Assembly: GCA_016214125.1 (NCBI GenBank)
Contig: JACRPC010000014.1
Coordinates: 62,001-126,000, forward strand
Length of the DNA: 64,000 bases
From: Rhodospirillales bacterium
GTDB lineage: Bacteria; Pseudomonadota; Alphaproteobacteria; Rhodospirillales; WMHbin7
Direction: 5' to 3'
Part shown: positions 1 through 8,185 of the stretch, piece by piece
Position numbering within the stretch: the first letter of the stretch is position 1
Layout of the letters: every line of letters begins with the position of its first letter
Position numbers and translations under genes: made by a program
The notes under the pieces: generated by a model
The model's input: the letters and a program-made list of their open reading frames with translations, nothing else
Database searches by the model: none
Told to the model about the DNA's origin: nothing

Positions 1-1021
1 CCGAGCCGAAGCTGAGCCCCTGGCCCTGATCCTCGACGATGCGCGGATAGGAGGCCGGCGGATAGGTGTTCTTGAGATCGGCCAGCGCGTGAATGGGTTT
101 GGCAAAGCCGATGCCCTGCTCGGTGCAACCGACGCAGGGATGGCCGGTGCCGACCGGCCAGGAGCCCGATCCGACATCGCCGAACAGGATCGACGGGCAG
201 TTGGCGTAGGTCTCGGGACCCTTGCAGCCCAGCTTGTAGAGGCAATAGCCCTTGCGATGCCCCTCGTCGCCGAACTCGTTGGCAAAGCGCCCGGCGTCGA
301 AATGGGCGCGCCGTTCGCAATTCTCGTGGATCAGGCGCGAATAGGCGAAGAGTGGGCGGCCTTTCTCGTCGATCGCCGGCAATTTGCCGAAGGTGAGGAA
401 ATGGGCGACGGTGGCCAGGAAATTGTAGGGGTTGGGCGGGCAGCCGGGAATGGTGACCACCGGCTTGTCCTTGACGATGGCGTTGACGCCGGCGGCGCCG
501 GTGGGATTGGGCGGCGTCGAGGGCATGCCGCCCCACGACGCGCAGGAGCCGATGGCGATGATGGCGGCGGCGTCGGCCGCGCATTCCTTGGTCAGCTCCA
601 TCGCCGTGTGGCCGCCGATCTTGCAATAGATGCCGCCATCCTTGGTGGGGATGGCGCCCTCGACCACCAGCACGTATTTGCCCTTGTTGGCTTCCATCGC
701 CGCCTTGCGCGCCGCCTCGGCCTGATGGCCGGCCGCCGCGAACAGGCTTTCGTGATAGTCGAGCGAGATGATCTCGAGGATCAGCTTTTCCAAGGTCGGA
801 TGCTCGGCCCGCAGCAGCGATTCCGTGCAGCCGGTGCATTCCTGGAAATGCAGCCAGATCACCGAGGGCCGCTTGGCCGCGCCGGCCAGGGCCTGGGCGA
901 TCTGGGCGTCGGCCCCTTTGGGCAGGCCCATAGTGGCCGCCAGGGCGGTGCAGAATTGCAAGAAGCTGCGGCGGGAAACGCCGAGCTTGGCCTCAAGGGT
1001 GCTGATCGGATCCTGGTGCAT
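1..1021 (-). CDS. hupS: Uptake [NiFe] hydrogenase small subunit, 3' end cut by window start
   Basis: Small, electron-transferring subunit of a membrane-bound uptake [NiFe] hydrogenase (HupS/HyaA type) that carries Fe-S clusters and passes electrons from H2 towards the respiratory chain. About 340 codons are visible. The N-terminus has a twin-arginine signal (SRRSFLQF, Arg17-Arg18) followed by a hydrophobic stretch, so the folded subunit should be exported by Tat. The proximal cluster motif ECTGCTES (Cys62, Cys65) is present, and further on GSCASWGG, PGCPPNP and C-terminal Cys-rich segments (ENCERR, YKLGCKG, HPCVGCTE) fit the medial and distal clusters. The start ATG at 1021 follows an AGG/GGGG purine stretch. 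Only some tens of C-terminal residues, including any membrane anchor, are missing. The large subunit gene hupL is expected next, outside the window. A sigma-54 promoter lies 170 bp upstream. Confidence 0.95.
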   Translation of the reverse strand, partial: MHQDPISTLEAKLGVSRRSFLQFCTALAATMGLPKGADAQIAQALAGAAKRPSVIWLHFQECTGCTESLLRAEHPTLEKLILEIISLDYHESLFAAAGHQAEAARKAAMEANKGKYVLVVEGAIPTKDGGIYCKIGGHTAMELTKECAADAAAIIAIGSCASWGGMPSTPPNPTGAAGVNAIVKDKPVVTIPGCPPNPYNFLATVAHFLTFGKLPAIDEKGRPLFAYSRLIHENCERRAHFDAGRFANEFGDEGHRKGYCLYKLGCKGPETYANCPSILFGDVGSGSWPVGTGHPCVGCTEQGIGFAKPIHALADLKNTYPPASYPRIVEDQGQGLSFGS

Positions 1022-1077
1022 GTCCCCAACCTTTCGCTTTCGCGTGTTCGGCCTAACGCCGTTCCGACAAAACCAAT

Positions 1078-1107
1078 ACCCGACCGGACCCAAGGGTCCG
1101 GCCGGGT
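1078..1107 (-). other. Strong hairpin in the hupS leader
   Basis: Two 14-base arms, ACCCGACCGGACCC (1078-1091) and GGGTCCGGCCGGGT (1094-1107), pair completely apart from one G-U wobble in the minus-strand RNA, across a 2-base loop. It lies between the sigma-54 promoter and the hupS start. In the minus-strand RNA it is followed by AUUGGUUUUG, so it could be an attenuator, an mRNA-protecting 5' hairpin, or a weak terminator. Its function is inference. Confidence 0.5.
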
Positions 1108-1188
1108 TTCACTATGTTGCTGTGCAACGCTCCCCTTCTCCCATCGACCGTGCTTTGTTTTGTTGTCGCGCTCGATACGGATAAGTAC

Positions 1189-1203
1189 GCAAGCGACATG
1201 CCA
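1189..1203 (-). promoter_or_regulatory. Sigma-54 (-24/-12) promoter of hupS
   Basis: On the minus strand the sequence is TGGCAT-GTCGC-TTGC, with the invariant GG and GC dinucleotides at the 12-base register required by RpoN. It matches the consensus TGGCAC-N5-TTGC except for one base. Transcription would start near 1177, giving a leader of about 155 nt. The same extended block (CCATCTGGCAT-N5-TTGCGTA) occurs before hupE. Sigma-54 control through a HupR/HoxA-type activator is well known for hup operons in other proteobacteria. Confidence 0.8.
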
Positions 1204-1279
1204 GATGGAAAAGGGCGCGGAAATCGGCGCGATTGGCGGCTTGGGGAAAGGCCGGCGGCGGGACGACCGAGTCGGGTGG

Positions 1280-1312
1280 AAAGCATTCTTCCATCAAATG
1301 GAAGAATGCTTT
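1280..1312. promoter_or_regulatory. 33-bp perfect palindrome containing TTCCA-N5-TGGAA, candidate activator site for hupS
   Basis: Two perfect 15-base arms (AAAGCATTCTTCCAT and its complement) flank CAA, directly after the hupV stop codon. The core TTCCA-TCAAA-TGGAA (1289-1303) recurs as TTCCA-GATTG-TGGAA before hupE, in both cases upstream of a sigma-54 promoter (here 86 bp from the -24 box). That placement fits an enhancer-type binding site for an NtrC-family regulator. Because it also follows hupV immediately, a role as a transcript-end hairpin is possible, though no run of U follows. Confidence 0.55.
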
Positions 1313-2767
1313 CTAGTGGACGGTGCAGACCATGCAGGGGTCGAAGGAGCGCACCACATGCTGCACCGCGATGGGGGTGGCTTCGTCATTCCCGACCGGC
1401 ACGCCCACCAAAGCCTGCTCCAAAGGCCCCGGCATACCGGCCCCGTCGCGGGGCGAGAAATTCCAGGTGGTGGGGGCGATGATCTGGTAGCGGGCGATCC
1501 GGCCATCCTCGACGGTCAGCCAATGGCCAAGCCCACCGCGCGCCGCCTCGACCAGGCCCACGCCCTGCGCCGTCTCGATCGGAACCGCCGGATGGCAGAA
1601 GGGACGATCGGGTTCCAGCTCGGCCGCCCAGCGCTCGAGCGCCGGAACAAGGCGGGCGATTTCGAGCAGGCGGGCGACGACGCGGCTTTCAACGTTGGAG
1701 CCCCTGTCCGCCCACAAGGCGCGGATCAGCGGATGGCCGGCGATCAGTTGACGGGCCAGCGCCCCCACTTCGACCGGCTGGCCGTTCAGGCGCGGCGCCT
1801 TGCACCAGCTATAGGCCTGGGGCTTGGCGAGATCGGGCCGGGTCTCGCCCTGCCCAGGATGGAGCGCGGCGCCGGCCATCCAGGCATGCGCCGGGTCTTC
1901 GACCAGCCCGGCCAGATCGAGCGGCCGCACCGCCTTGCCATCCCAAAGGCCGGCGGGAAGGAGCGCGCCCTCGGCCTCGGCATAGGCGCCGTAGCTGAGG
2001 GCCGGACCGGGCGCGCGGCCCAGTTCCGCAAGGCCGAGATCGGCGGCGATCGTCAGAAACAGGGCGGCGTCACCGCCGGCATGACGGGCGGCGAAGCGCG
2101 CGAGATCCGACCGATCGGCGAGATCGGCAAAGGCCTCCAGAGGCGCGGTGAAGAGATGCTCTTCGACATGGGCGCGGAATTCCGCCACCAGCGCCCGAAG
2201 CCGGCTGCGCTCGCCGCGATCGACCGGTTTCGAGGACCCACCCGGTTGAAGGGCCAAACTGTGCGGCCATTTCCCGGCCAGGATGCCCATGACCTGGAAG
2301 AAGCGGGCCCGCAACCGGGCCGCCGCGACAAGGGCCTGGCCGGCGCCGGGCTGGAAGCGCTGGAGGGCGCGCCCATGCCAGGGCCGGCCGGCATAGGCGG
2401 CGTGGGTGAAGTCGGGCATGAAGAACAGGTGGAAATGGACCAGATGGTCGGCGGCGTTCTCGGCGCCCAGCAGCAAATGGAAGGCGCGCCGTCCGTTGTC
2501 GGGGATCGCCAGCCCCATCGCGGCGGCCAGGGCCTTGGCGGTGGCCTGCGACTGGGCGACCGAGCAAATGCCGCAGATGCGCGGCGCCAGCACCAGGGCG
2601 TCGCTGGGCGGCTTGCCGTCGAGCATGGTTTCGAAGCCGCGAAAGAGCGGCGCGTTGACGCGGGCCGAGGCGATGCGGCCCCGATCGAGATCGAGATGGA
2701 CCTCGAGATCACCCTCGACCCGGTTGAAGGGACCGACGATCCGCCGGGCCGGCGCGGCGCCGCTCAT
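1313..2767 (-). CDS. hupV: Regulatory (H2-sensing) [NiFe] hydrogenase large subunit
   Basis: Large subunit (484 aa) of a cytoplasmic regulatory hydrogenase of the HupV/HoxC family, which binds H2 and signals to a histidine kinase rather than feeding respiration. The N-terminal NiFe motif is RICGICSVAQ (Cys65, Cys68); Gln replaces the usual His after CGICxxx, a hallmark of sensor hydrogenases. The second motif is DPCMVCTVH (Cys478, Cys481), and the protein stops directly after His484, so there is no C-terminal peptide for a maturation protease to remove, again as in HupV/HoxC. The start ATG overlaps the hupU stop (ATGA), so the subunits are translationally coupled. The assignment rests on these two features plus the adjacent hupU. 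Confidence 0.95.
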   Translation of the reverse strand: MSGAAPARRIVGPFNRVEGDLEVHLDLDRGRIASARVNAPLFRGFETMLDGKPPSDALVLAPRICGICSVAQSQATAKALAAAMGLAIPDNGRRAFHLLLGAENAADHLVHFHLFFMPDFTHAAYAGRPWHGRALQRFQPGAGQALVAAARLRARFFQVMGILAGKWPHSLALQPGGSSKPVDRGERSRLRALVAEFRAHVEEHLFTAPLEAFADLADRSDLARFAARHAGGDAALFLTIAADLGLAELGRAPGPALSYGAYAEAEGALLPAGLWDGKAVRPLDLAGLVEDPAHAWMAGAALHPGQGETRPDLAKPQAYSWCKAPRLNGQPVEVGALARQLIAGHPLIRALWADRGSNVESRVVARLLEIARLVPALERWAAELEPDRPFCHPAVPIETAQGVGLVEAARGGLGHWLTVEDGRIARYQIIAPTTWNFSPRDGAGMPGPLEQALVGVPVGNDEATPIAVQHVVRSFDPCMVCTVH

Positions 2768-3774
2768 GAGCCGCCCGGCGGTCGGTTGGCCGGCGGCACC
2801 ACGACGTGATCGGCCAGCGCGTTCTTGCGCACCCGATTGGGGGTGGCCGATTTGGAAAGCGCCGCCAGCGCCACGAACCAGGCCTTGGGCATGTCGACCG
2901 GCAGGCCGACCGGAATGCCCGCCACTTTCGGCGTTTCCTGCCAAGGCCCGATCGACTCGGTGAAGCCGGGCGAGGTGCAGTTGATGCAGGCGAACCCGGC
3001 GTTGGTGCAAGAGCCGATGCCGTTCCAGCGCCGCCGGTTGCAATCGCCCGGCGCCTGGGTGGCCTTGCAGCCTAGATTTTCCATCAGGCAGCCCTGCTGG
3101 CCGGGCGCCTGGGCGCTGGCCTTGAACTCGTAATATTCGTTGCGATTGCAGCCATGATGGGCGAGATGATCGGCAAAGAAGCGCGGCCGGTTGAAGGCAT
3201 CGAGATCGGCGGGCGCCAGCGTGCCCTCGGCCAGAGCCATGAGCGTTTCGACGATCCAGCCCGGATGCGGCGCGCAGCCGGCGATGTTGATCACCGGCAG
3301 ACCACCCTTGCCCCGCCAATCCTCGGGCAAAAGACCGCCGGCGCGAACGCCGTCGAATTGAAGGCCGGCGGCCTCGGTGACGCTGCCCGGCGTCGCCGCC
3401 ACGCCGCCAAAGGCGGCGCAGCTTCCCACCGCCACCACATGCCGCGCCACCCCGGCCAGATCGCGCAGAAGATCGGCCATCGGCCGCTCCAGGCCGGGCG
3501 CCATTTGAAAGCGGCCGCTGCCCGCCGGCCCACGCAACACCGCGCCTTCGACCACGAGCGCATCGAGGGGCTCGCGGCCGGCGCCGATTCGATCGAGAAG
3601 GTTTTGCAGATCGGCGCCGTTCTCGGCCGACAGCATCGGATGCCAGAGGGTGCGCACCCCCAGCCGTTCGCCTTGCAGAAACAGTGGCGGATCGGCATCG
3701 AGCGCGGCGTTGGCACAGCCGCCGCAGCTTGCCGCCTGAAGCCAGAGAAGCGTGAAGGGGGAAGGCGCGCTCAT
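2764..3774 (-). CDS. hupU: Regulatory (H2-sensing) [NiFe] hydrogenase small subunit
   Basis: Small subunit (336 aa) of the H2 sensor, partner of HupV. It begins MSAPSPFTLLWLQAASCGGC with the proximal cluster cysteines Cys17 and Cys20 almost at the N-terminus. It has no twin-arginine signal peptide, unlike HupS, which places it in the cytoplasm. GSCAAFGG, AGCAPHPG and the Cys-rich C-terminal half (HHGCNRNEYYEF, QGCLMENLGC, GDCNRRRW, CTNAGFACINC) provide the remaining cluster ligands. It is separated from hupE by a strong hairpin only 27 bp upstream of its start, leaving no room for a conventional promoter there. Expression may therefore be readthrough from the hupE sigma-54 promoter or start inside hupE. 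Confidence 0.95.
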   Translation of the reverse strand: MSAPSPFTLLWLQAASCGGCANAALDADPPLFLQGERLGVRTLWHPMLSAENGADLQNLLDRIGAGREPLDALVVEGAVLRGPAGSGRFQMAPGLERPMADLLRDLAGVARHVVAVGSCAAFGGVAATPGSVTEAAGLQFDGVRAGGLLPEDWRGKGGLPVINIAGCAPHPGWIVETLMALAEGTLAPADLDAFNRPRFFADHLAHHGCNRNEYYEFKASAQAPGQQGCLMENLGCKATQAPGDCNRRRWNGIGSCTNAGFACINCTSPGFTESIGPWQETPKVAGIPVGLPVDMPKAWFVALAALSKSATPNRVRKNALADHVVVPPANRPPGGS

Positions 3775-3801
3775 GGCCGAAGCTTAGCGCGCCTTGACCG
3801 C

Positions 3802-3844
3802 AAACGGCAACGGAGCGGCGCCCCGGGGCGCCGCTCCGCCGTTT
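3802..3844 (-). terminator. Strong hairpin between hupE and hupU
   Basis: A perfect 28-bp palindrome (3811-3838; arms CGGAGCGGCGCCCC and its complement) is extended by flanking AAACGG/CCGTTT arms. In the minus-strand RNA the stem is followed by UUGCCGUUUGCGG, a poor U-tract, so it may act as a partial terminator or mRNA-processing barrier that lowers hupUV relative to hupE. There is no convergent gene on the plus strand for it to serve. Confidence 0.6.
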
Positions 3845-3860
3845 CAATCGGACCTTGCGA

Positions 3861-4427
3861 TCAGCCGATCAGAAGGACGAGGCCGGCCGCCGCCACGCCG
3901 GCGCCGCCCAGGCGAACCAGCAGACCGCGCTTCATGCCCTGCGCCAGACCGACGCCCAGGCCATGCAGGAGCGCGGTGGCAACGGCGAAGCCCAGCGCGT
4001 AGAGCGCGAAGGACGAGGCGATCGGCGCCTCGGCGCCATGGGCATGGCCGTGGAAGACGGCCAGCGCGCCGACCAGAACCATACCGGCGGCCACCGGCAA
4101 GCGGGCGGCGAAGCCGACCAGCAGGCCCAGCACCAGCAGCGAACCGGCGATGCCGATCTCGACCATCGGCAGGGCAAGACCCGAGAGGCCGGCCAGCGCC
4201 CCGGCGCCCATCAGGGTGACGAAGGACAGCGGCACCAACCACAGCGCGCGACCGCCCAGTTGCGCGGCCCAAAGGCCGACCGCCACCATGGCCAGGACGT
4301 GATCGAGCCCGGCCAGCGGATGGACGAAGCCATGAGCGAAGGTGGCGCCGACGGCGCCCAGCGTGTGCGCCGAAGCGGGCAGAGCCGCCAAGACGAGAAG
4401 AGCGGCAAGGGCAAGAGTGCGATTCAT
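3861..4427 (-). CDS. hupE: HupE/UreJ-family nickel permease-like membrane protein
   Basis: A 188-aa HupE/UreJ-family protein thought to take up Ni2+ for hydrogenase assembly. It has a clear signal peptide (MNRTLALAALLVLAALPASA) followed by the family signature HPLAGLDHVLAM, in which His and Asp are implicated in metal binding, and about six hydrophobic segments. A second His cluster, FHGHAHGAE, lies near residue 115. The start at 4427 is supported by AGGAGG 7 bases upstream. It is preceded by a sigma-54 promoter matching that of hupS, which ties nickel supply to hydrogenase synthesis. It lies upstream of hupUV on the same strand. Confidence 0.92.
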   Translation of the reverse strand: MNRTLALAALLVLAALPASAHTLGAVGATFAHGFVHPLAGLDHVLAMVAVGLWAAQLGGRALWLVPLSFVTLMGAGALAGLSGLALPMVEIGIAGSLLVLGLLVGFAARLPVAAGMVLVGALAVFHGHAHGAEAPIASSFALYALGFAVATALLHGLGVGLAQGMKRGLLVRLGGAGVAAAGLVLLIG

Positions 4428-4468
4428 CCGGGTTTCCTCCTGGTCGCGTTGATTGGCTCTTAGGATAC

Positions 4469-4483
4469 GCAAGCCATATGCCA
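4469..4483 (-). promoter_or_regulatory. Sigma-54 (-24/-12) promoter of hupE
   Basis: The minus strand reads TGGCAT-ATGGC-TTGC with correct GG/GC spacing. It shares CCATCTGGCAT before and GCGTA after with the hupS promoter. The predicted start is near 4457, giving a short leader with AGGAGG before hupE. Confidence 0.8.
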
Positions 4484-4545
4484 GATGGCAAGGCGCCATC
4501 GTGATCCCATTCCGTTGTCTAACCCACTGGAATTTCACCGAGTTT

Positions 4546-4560
4546 TTCCAGATTGTGGAA
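4546..4560. promoter_or_regulatory. Inverted repeat TTCCA-N5-TGGAA, candidate activator site for hupE
   Basis: TTCCA-GATTG-TGGAA lies 63 bp upstream of the hupE -24 box, with a further TGGAA half-site at 4528-4532. The same arms and spacing occur in the palindrome before hupS. The two sites differ by 23 bp in their distance to the promoter, close to two helical turns. Assignment to a HupR/HoxA-like activator is inference; that gene is not in the window. Confidence 0.5.
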
Positions 4561-4596
4561 CCGGGGCGCTTTTGATGTCGGGCTTGGGGTGGAAAG

Positions 4597-5886
<1,290 letters not shown>

Positions 5887-5918
5887 GTTCGGCTCGTCGG
5901 CGACCTGGATAAGATGTT

Positions 5919-5947
5919 TTTACAATTGGTAGCATTGTTCTTGACAA
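5919..5947 (-). promoter_or_regulatory. Sigma-70-like promoter for the kinase at 4597-5886
   Basis: On the minus strand TTGTCA, 17 bases, TGTAAA. Its -35 box overlaps the -35 of the divergent promoter, so the two RNA polymerases would exclude each other. The start site is about 5 bp into a short leader before the ATG at 5886. Confidence 0.4.
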
Positions 5948-5970
5948 ACTCTCTTTGCCGTCTCTATAGC
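5941..5970 (+). promoter_or_regulatory. Sigma-70-like promoter for the kinase at 6231-7526
   Basis: TTGACA (5941-5946), 18 bases, TATAGC (5965-5970), a perfect -35 and a fair -10. It would give a leader of about 250 nt before the ATG at 6231. Within that leader is an inverted repeat TTGGAAC-N8-GTTCCAA (6057-6078) that could be an operator or a leader hairpin. I see no convincing gene in the 344-bp divergent region 5887-6230. Confidence 0.5.
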
Positions 5971-6230
5971 ATATAGGCAACATTACAGCTTGACCAATTT
6001 AAAGGGCGCAGCTCGTCTCACGTCATCGCTTGGAAATTTGCCGAGAGGTCCGTGCGTTGGAACGGTTTCCGGTTCCAAGGAAGCATCGACACCGAAGGGT
6101 ATTTCTGAAGACCGGATAAGGGTGCGGTACGGGATGGCCATCGGGTCGTTCGCCTGCGCCCGACGACAAGACGGTTCGTTCCGCACCGCCGACGAACGCC
6201 CGAAGGTTCTCAAGACCATCGAGGGAGCCC

Positions 6231-7526
6231 ATGAGATTGCCCAACCGGCCCGACAGCGCGATCGCGGACACCTTCGACGGATTGAAGGCGCGGGTGGCCG
6301 AGCTGGAGGCCAAGGAAGCGGCCTACCGTGACACGAGCGAGAAATTCGTCGACCTGTTGCGCAATCTGGAAGTTCACCAGGAGGAATTGCGCATCCAGAA
6401 CGAGGAACTGCAGGCGGGCCGGACCGTTCAGGAAATCGCCTTGGCGAAGTACACCGACCTGTTCGACAACTCGCCGATGGCCTATGTCGTCGTCGACAGC
6501 CAAGGCGTGATCCAGGAGGTCAATCACGCCGGAGCGCAGTTGCTGGGGTTGGAACGCCGCCGCTTGGCCGGCAAGGCGCTGGCAACCTATATCGCGCCGG
6601 CCCAACGCCAGACCTTCGACGCCCACCTGCGCGAGTTGTTCGCCAACCAGCGTGCCAAGAGTGAAAGCGTCCTTTCCAGGGGTATCGAGGACATCCCCGT
6701 CATCTTGGAAAGCAGCCTGCTCGCCGGTTCCTCGACCGGCGGCGAACCGCATGGCCTGATCGCCGCCATCGACATTTCCGGGCGCAAACGGGCCGAGCGG
6801 GAGGCCGACATCAAGAGCCGCGAGCTTGAGCGCTCGAACGCGGAACTGCAAAGCTTCGCTTACGTGGTGTCGCACGATCTTCAGGAACCGCTGCGGATGA
6901 TCGGCAGCTATGTGCAGCTTCTGGCCCGGCGCTACAAGGGCGCGCTGGATTCCGACGCCGACGAGTTCATCCATTTTGCCGTCGACGGGGTCGAGCGCCT
7001 GAGCCGGATGATCAACGATCTGCTCGATTATTCGCGGGTGGAAACGCGCGGCCGGGTGCCCGAGCCCACCGACGCCGCCCAGGCGCTCGGCGACGCGCTG
7101 GCCAATTTGGAGGCCGCCACACTGGAAAGCGGCGCCACCTGCACCGTCGGCAGCCTGCCCTGGGTGATGGCCGATCCGCACCAACTTGGCCGCTTGTTTC
7201 AGAATCTGATCGGCAACGCCTTGAAATACCGTTCGCCCAAACGGACGCCGCGGATTCTGATCGACGCCGTCCGCCATGGGGCCGAGTGGCATTTTTCGGT
7301 GGCCGACAACGGCATCGGCATCGATCCGGCCTATTTCAACCGGTTGTTCCGCTTGTTCCAGCGTCTGCACACCCGCCAGGAATATCCGGGCACCGGCGTC
7401 GGCCTGGCGATCTGCAAGAAGATCGTCGAGCGCCATGGCGGGCGCATCTGGGTCGATTCCACCCCGGACCGGGGCAGCACCTTCTATTTCTCGCTGCCCG
7501 GCGTGCCGGCCTCGCCCTCGAACTGA
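6231..7526 (+). CDS. PAS-domain sensor histidine kinase (bacteriophytochrome-like kinase class)
   Basis: A 431-aa soluble kinase. Residues 15-65 form a coiled coil rich in Glu/Leu, 72-185 a PAS domain, then a HisKA domain with [16 protein letters not shown] (His215), the SHDLxEPLR form common in phytochrome-type kinases, and a HATPase domain with [19 protein letters not shown] and GTGVGLAI. Motifs are complete. The gene is divergent from the kinase at 4597-5886 and shares an overlapping promoter region with it. No response regulator is next to it. Its last 43 bp overlap the 3' end of the convergent PAP2 phosphatase gene. The signal sensed is unknown. Confidence 0.88.
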   Translation: MRLPNRPDSAIADTFDGLKARVAELEAKEAAYRDTSEKFVDLLRNLEVHQEELRIQNEELQAGRTVQEIALAKYTDLFDNSPMAYVVVDSQGVIQEVNHAGAQLLGLERRRLAGKALATYIAPAQRQTFDAHLRELFANQRAKSESVLSRGIEDIPVILESSLLAGSSTGGEPHGLIAAIDISGRKRAEREADIKSRELERSNAELQSFAYVVSHDLQEPLRMIGSYVQLLARRYKGALDSDADEFIHFAVDGVERLSRMINDLLDYSRVETRGRVPEPTDAAQALGDALANLEAATLESGATCTVGSLPWVMADPHQLGRLFQNLIGNALKYRSPKRTPRILIDAVRHGAEWHFSVADNGIGIDPAYFNRLFRLFQRLHTRQEYPGTGVGLAICKKIVERHGGRIWVDSTPDRGSTFYFSLPGVPASPSN

Positions 7527-8185
7527 AGCGATTGGGTGCCCAGGATCGGGCGGCGCAAGAGAACGGCCAGGCCGACGGTGATCAGGCCCGCCATCACAAC
7601 ATCGCTGTAGAAATGGGCGCCCTGGATCACCCGCACCAGCCCCGTCGCCAAGCCAAAGATCAGCGCTGCCATGACCGCCCGCGGGCGCCAGGGCGGCGGC
7701 AGGATCAGGGCCAGCGCCACCGTCCAGAAGGCCACCGCCGCATGGCCGGAGGCGAACGAACAATTGTCGGCGCATTGATCGGAGAGCACAAACGGCCCGC
7801 TGAAGCGCGCCTTGCCGCCGAACTCGACGATCTGGGTCGGCCGCGCCCGTCCCCAATGATCCTTGAAGAGCGCGTTGACGATCAGCCCCGGCCCCAAGGC
7901 CAGTGTGGACCCCAGATAAAGCATCACCCGGGGCGTTACACCGAGCAGCCGGTCCTTGAGAAGGATGTTGGCAAAGCCGATGAGGGCGAGATAGCCCGCC
8001 AGTCCCAGGATGAGGGTCGGCAGCGCCTTGCGCACGAATTCGAGCGGCGCCGCGTAGCGCCAGAAGAACCAGTCCTTGGGCGAATAGAACAGGCCGGTGA
8101 CGAAGAGATCGACCGCCGGCCAGAAGGCCAGCGCCACCGCCAGGACGGCGATCAGGATGCCGATCGTCTTAGCCGCCGGGCGCAT
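7484..8185 (-). CDS. PAP2-family membrane phosphatase
   Basis: A 233-aa integral membrane phosphatase with an N-terminal membrane segment and about five further hydrophobic stretches. The three PAP2 signature motifs are visible: KDHWGRARP (K-x6-RP form), CSFASGHAA (SGH) and [12 protein letters not shown] (R-x5-HxxxD). These enzymes dephosphorylate lipid phosphates such as undecaprenyl pyrophosphate, phosphatidylglycerol phosphate or lipid A phosphates. The start ATG at 8185 lies 17 bp inside the end of the upstream glycosyltransferase gene, so the two are probably coupled. With the neighbouring GT39/83-type transferase and lptG, a role in lipid A or polyprenol-lipid processing is the best inference. 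Confidence 0.85.
   Translation of the reverse strand: MRPAAKTIGILIAVLAVALAFWPAVDLFVTGLFYSPKDWFFWRYAAPLEFVRKALPTLILGLAGYLALIGFANILLKDRLLGVTPRVMLYLGSTLALGPGLIVNALFKDHWGRARPTQIVEFGGKARFSGPFVLSDQCADNCSFASGHAAVAFWTVALALILPPPWRPRAVMAALIFGLATGLVRVIQGAHFYSDVVMAGLITVGLAVLLRRPILGTQSLQFEGEAGTPGSEK

Noticed and set aside
89-2809. A 906-codon open frame on the plus strand opposite hupS and hupV
   Set aside because: It is the antisense shadow of hydrogenase genes in GC-rich DNA; its protein is low-complexity, matches no family, and the minus-strand frames carry clear hydrogenase motifs.
5990-6331. A 113-codon plus-strand frame in the leader of the kinase at 6231
   Set aside because: It overlaps the kinase start in another frame, lacks a ribosome site and shows no domain.
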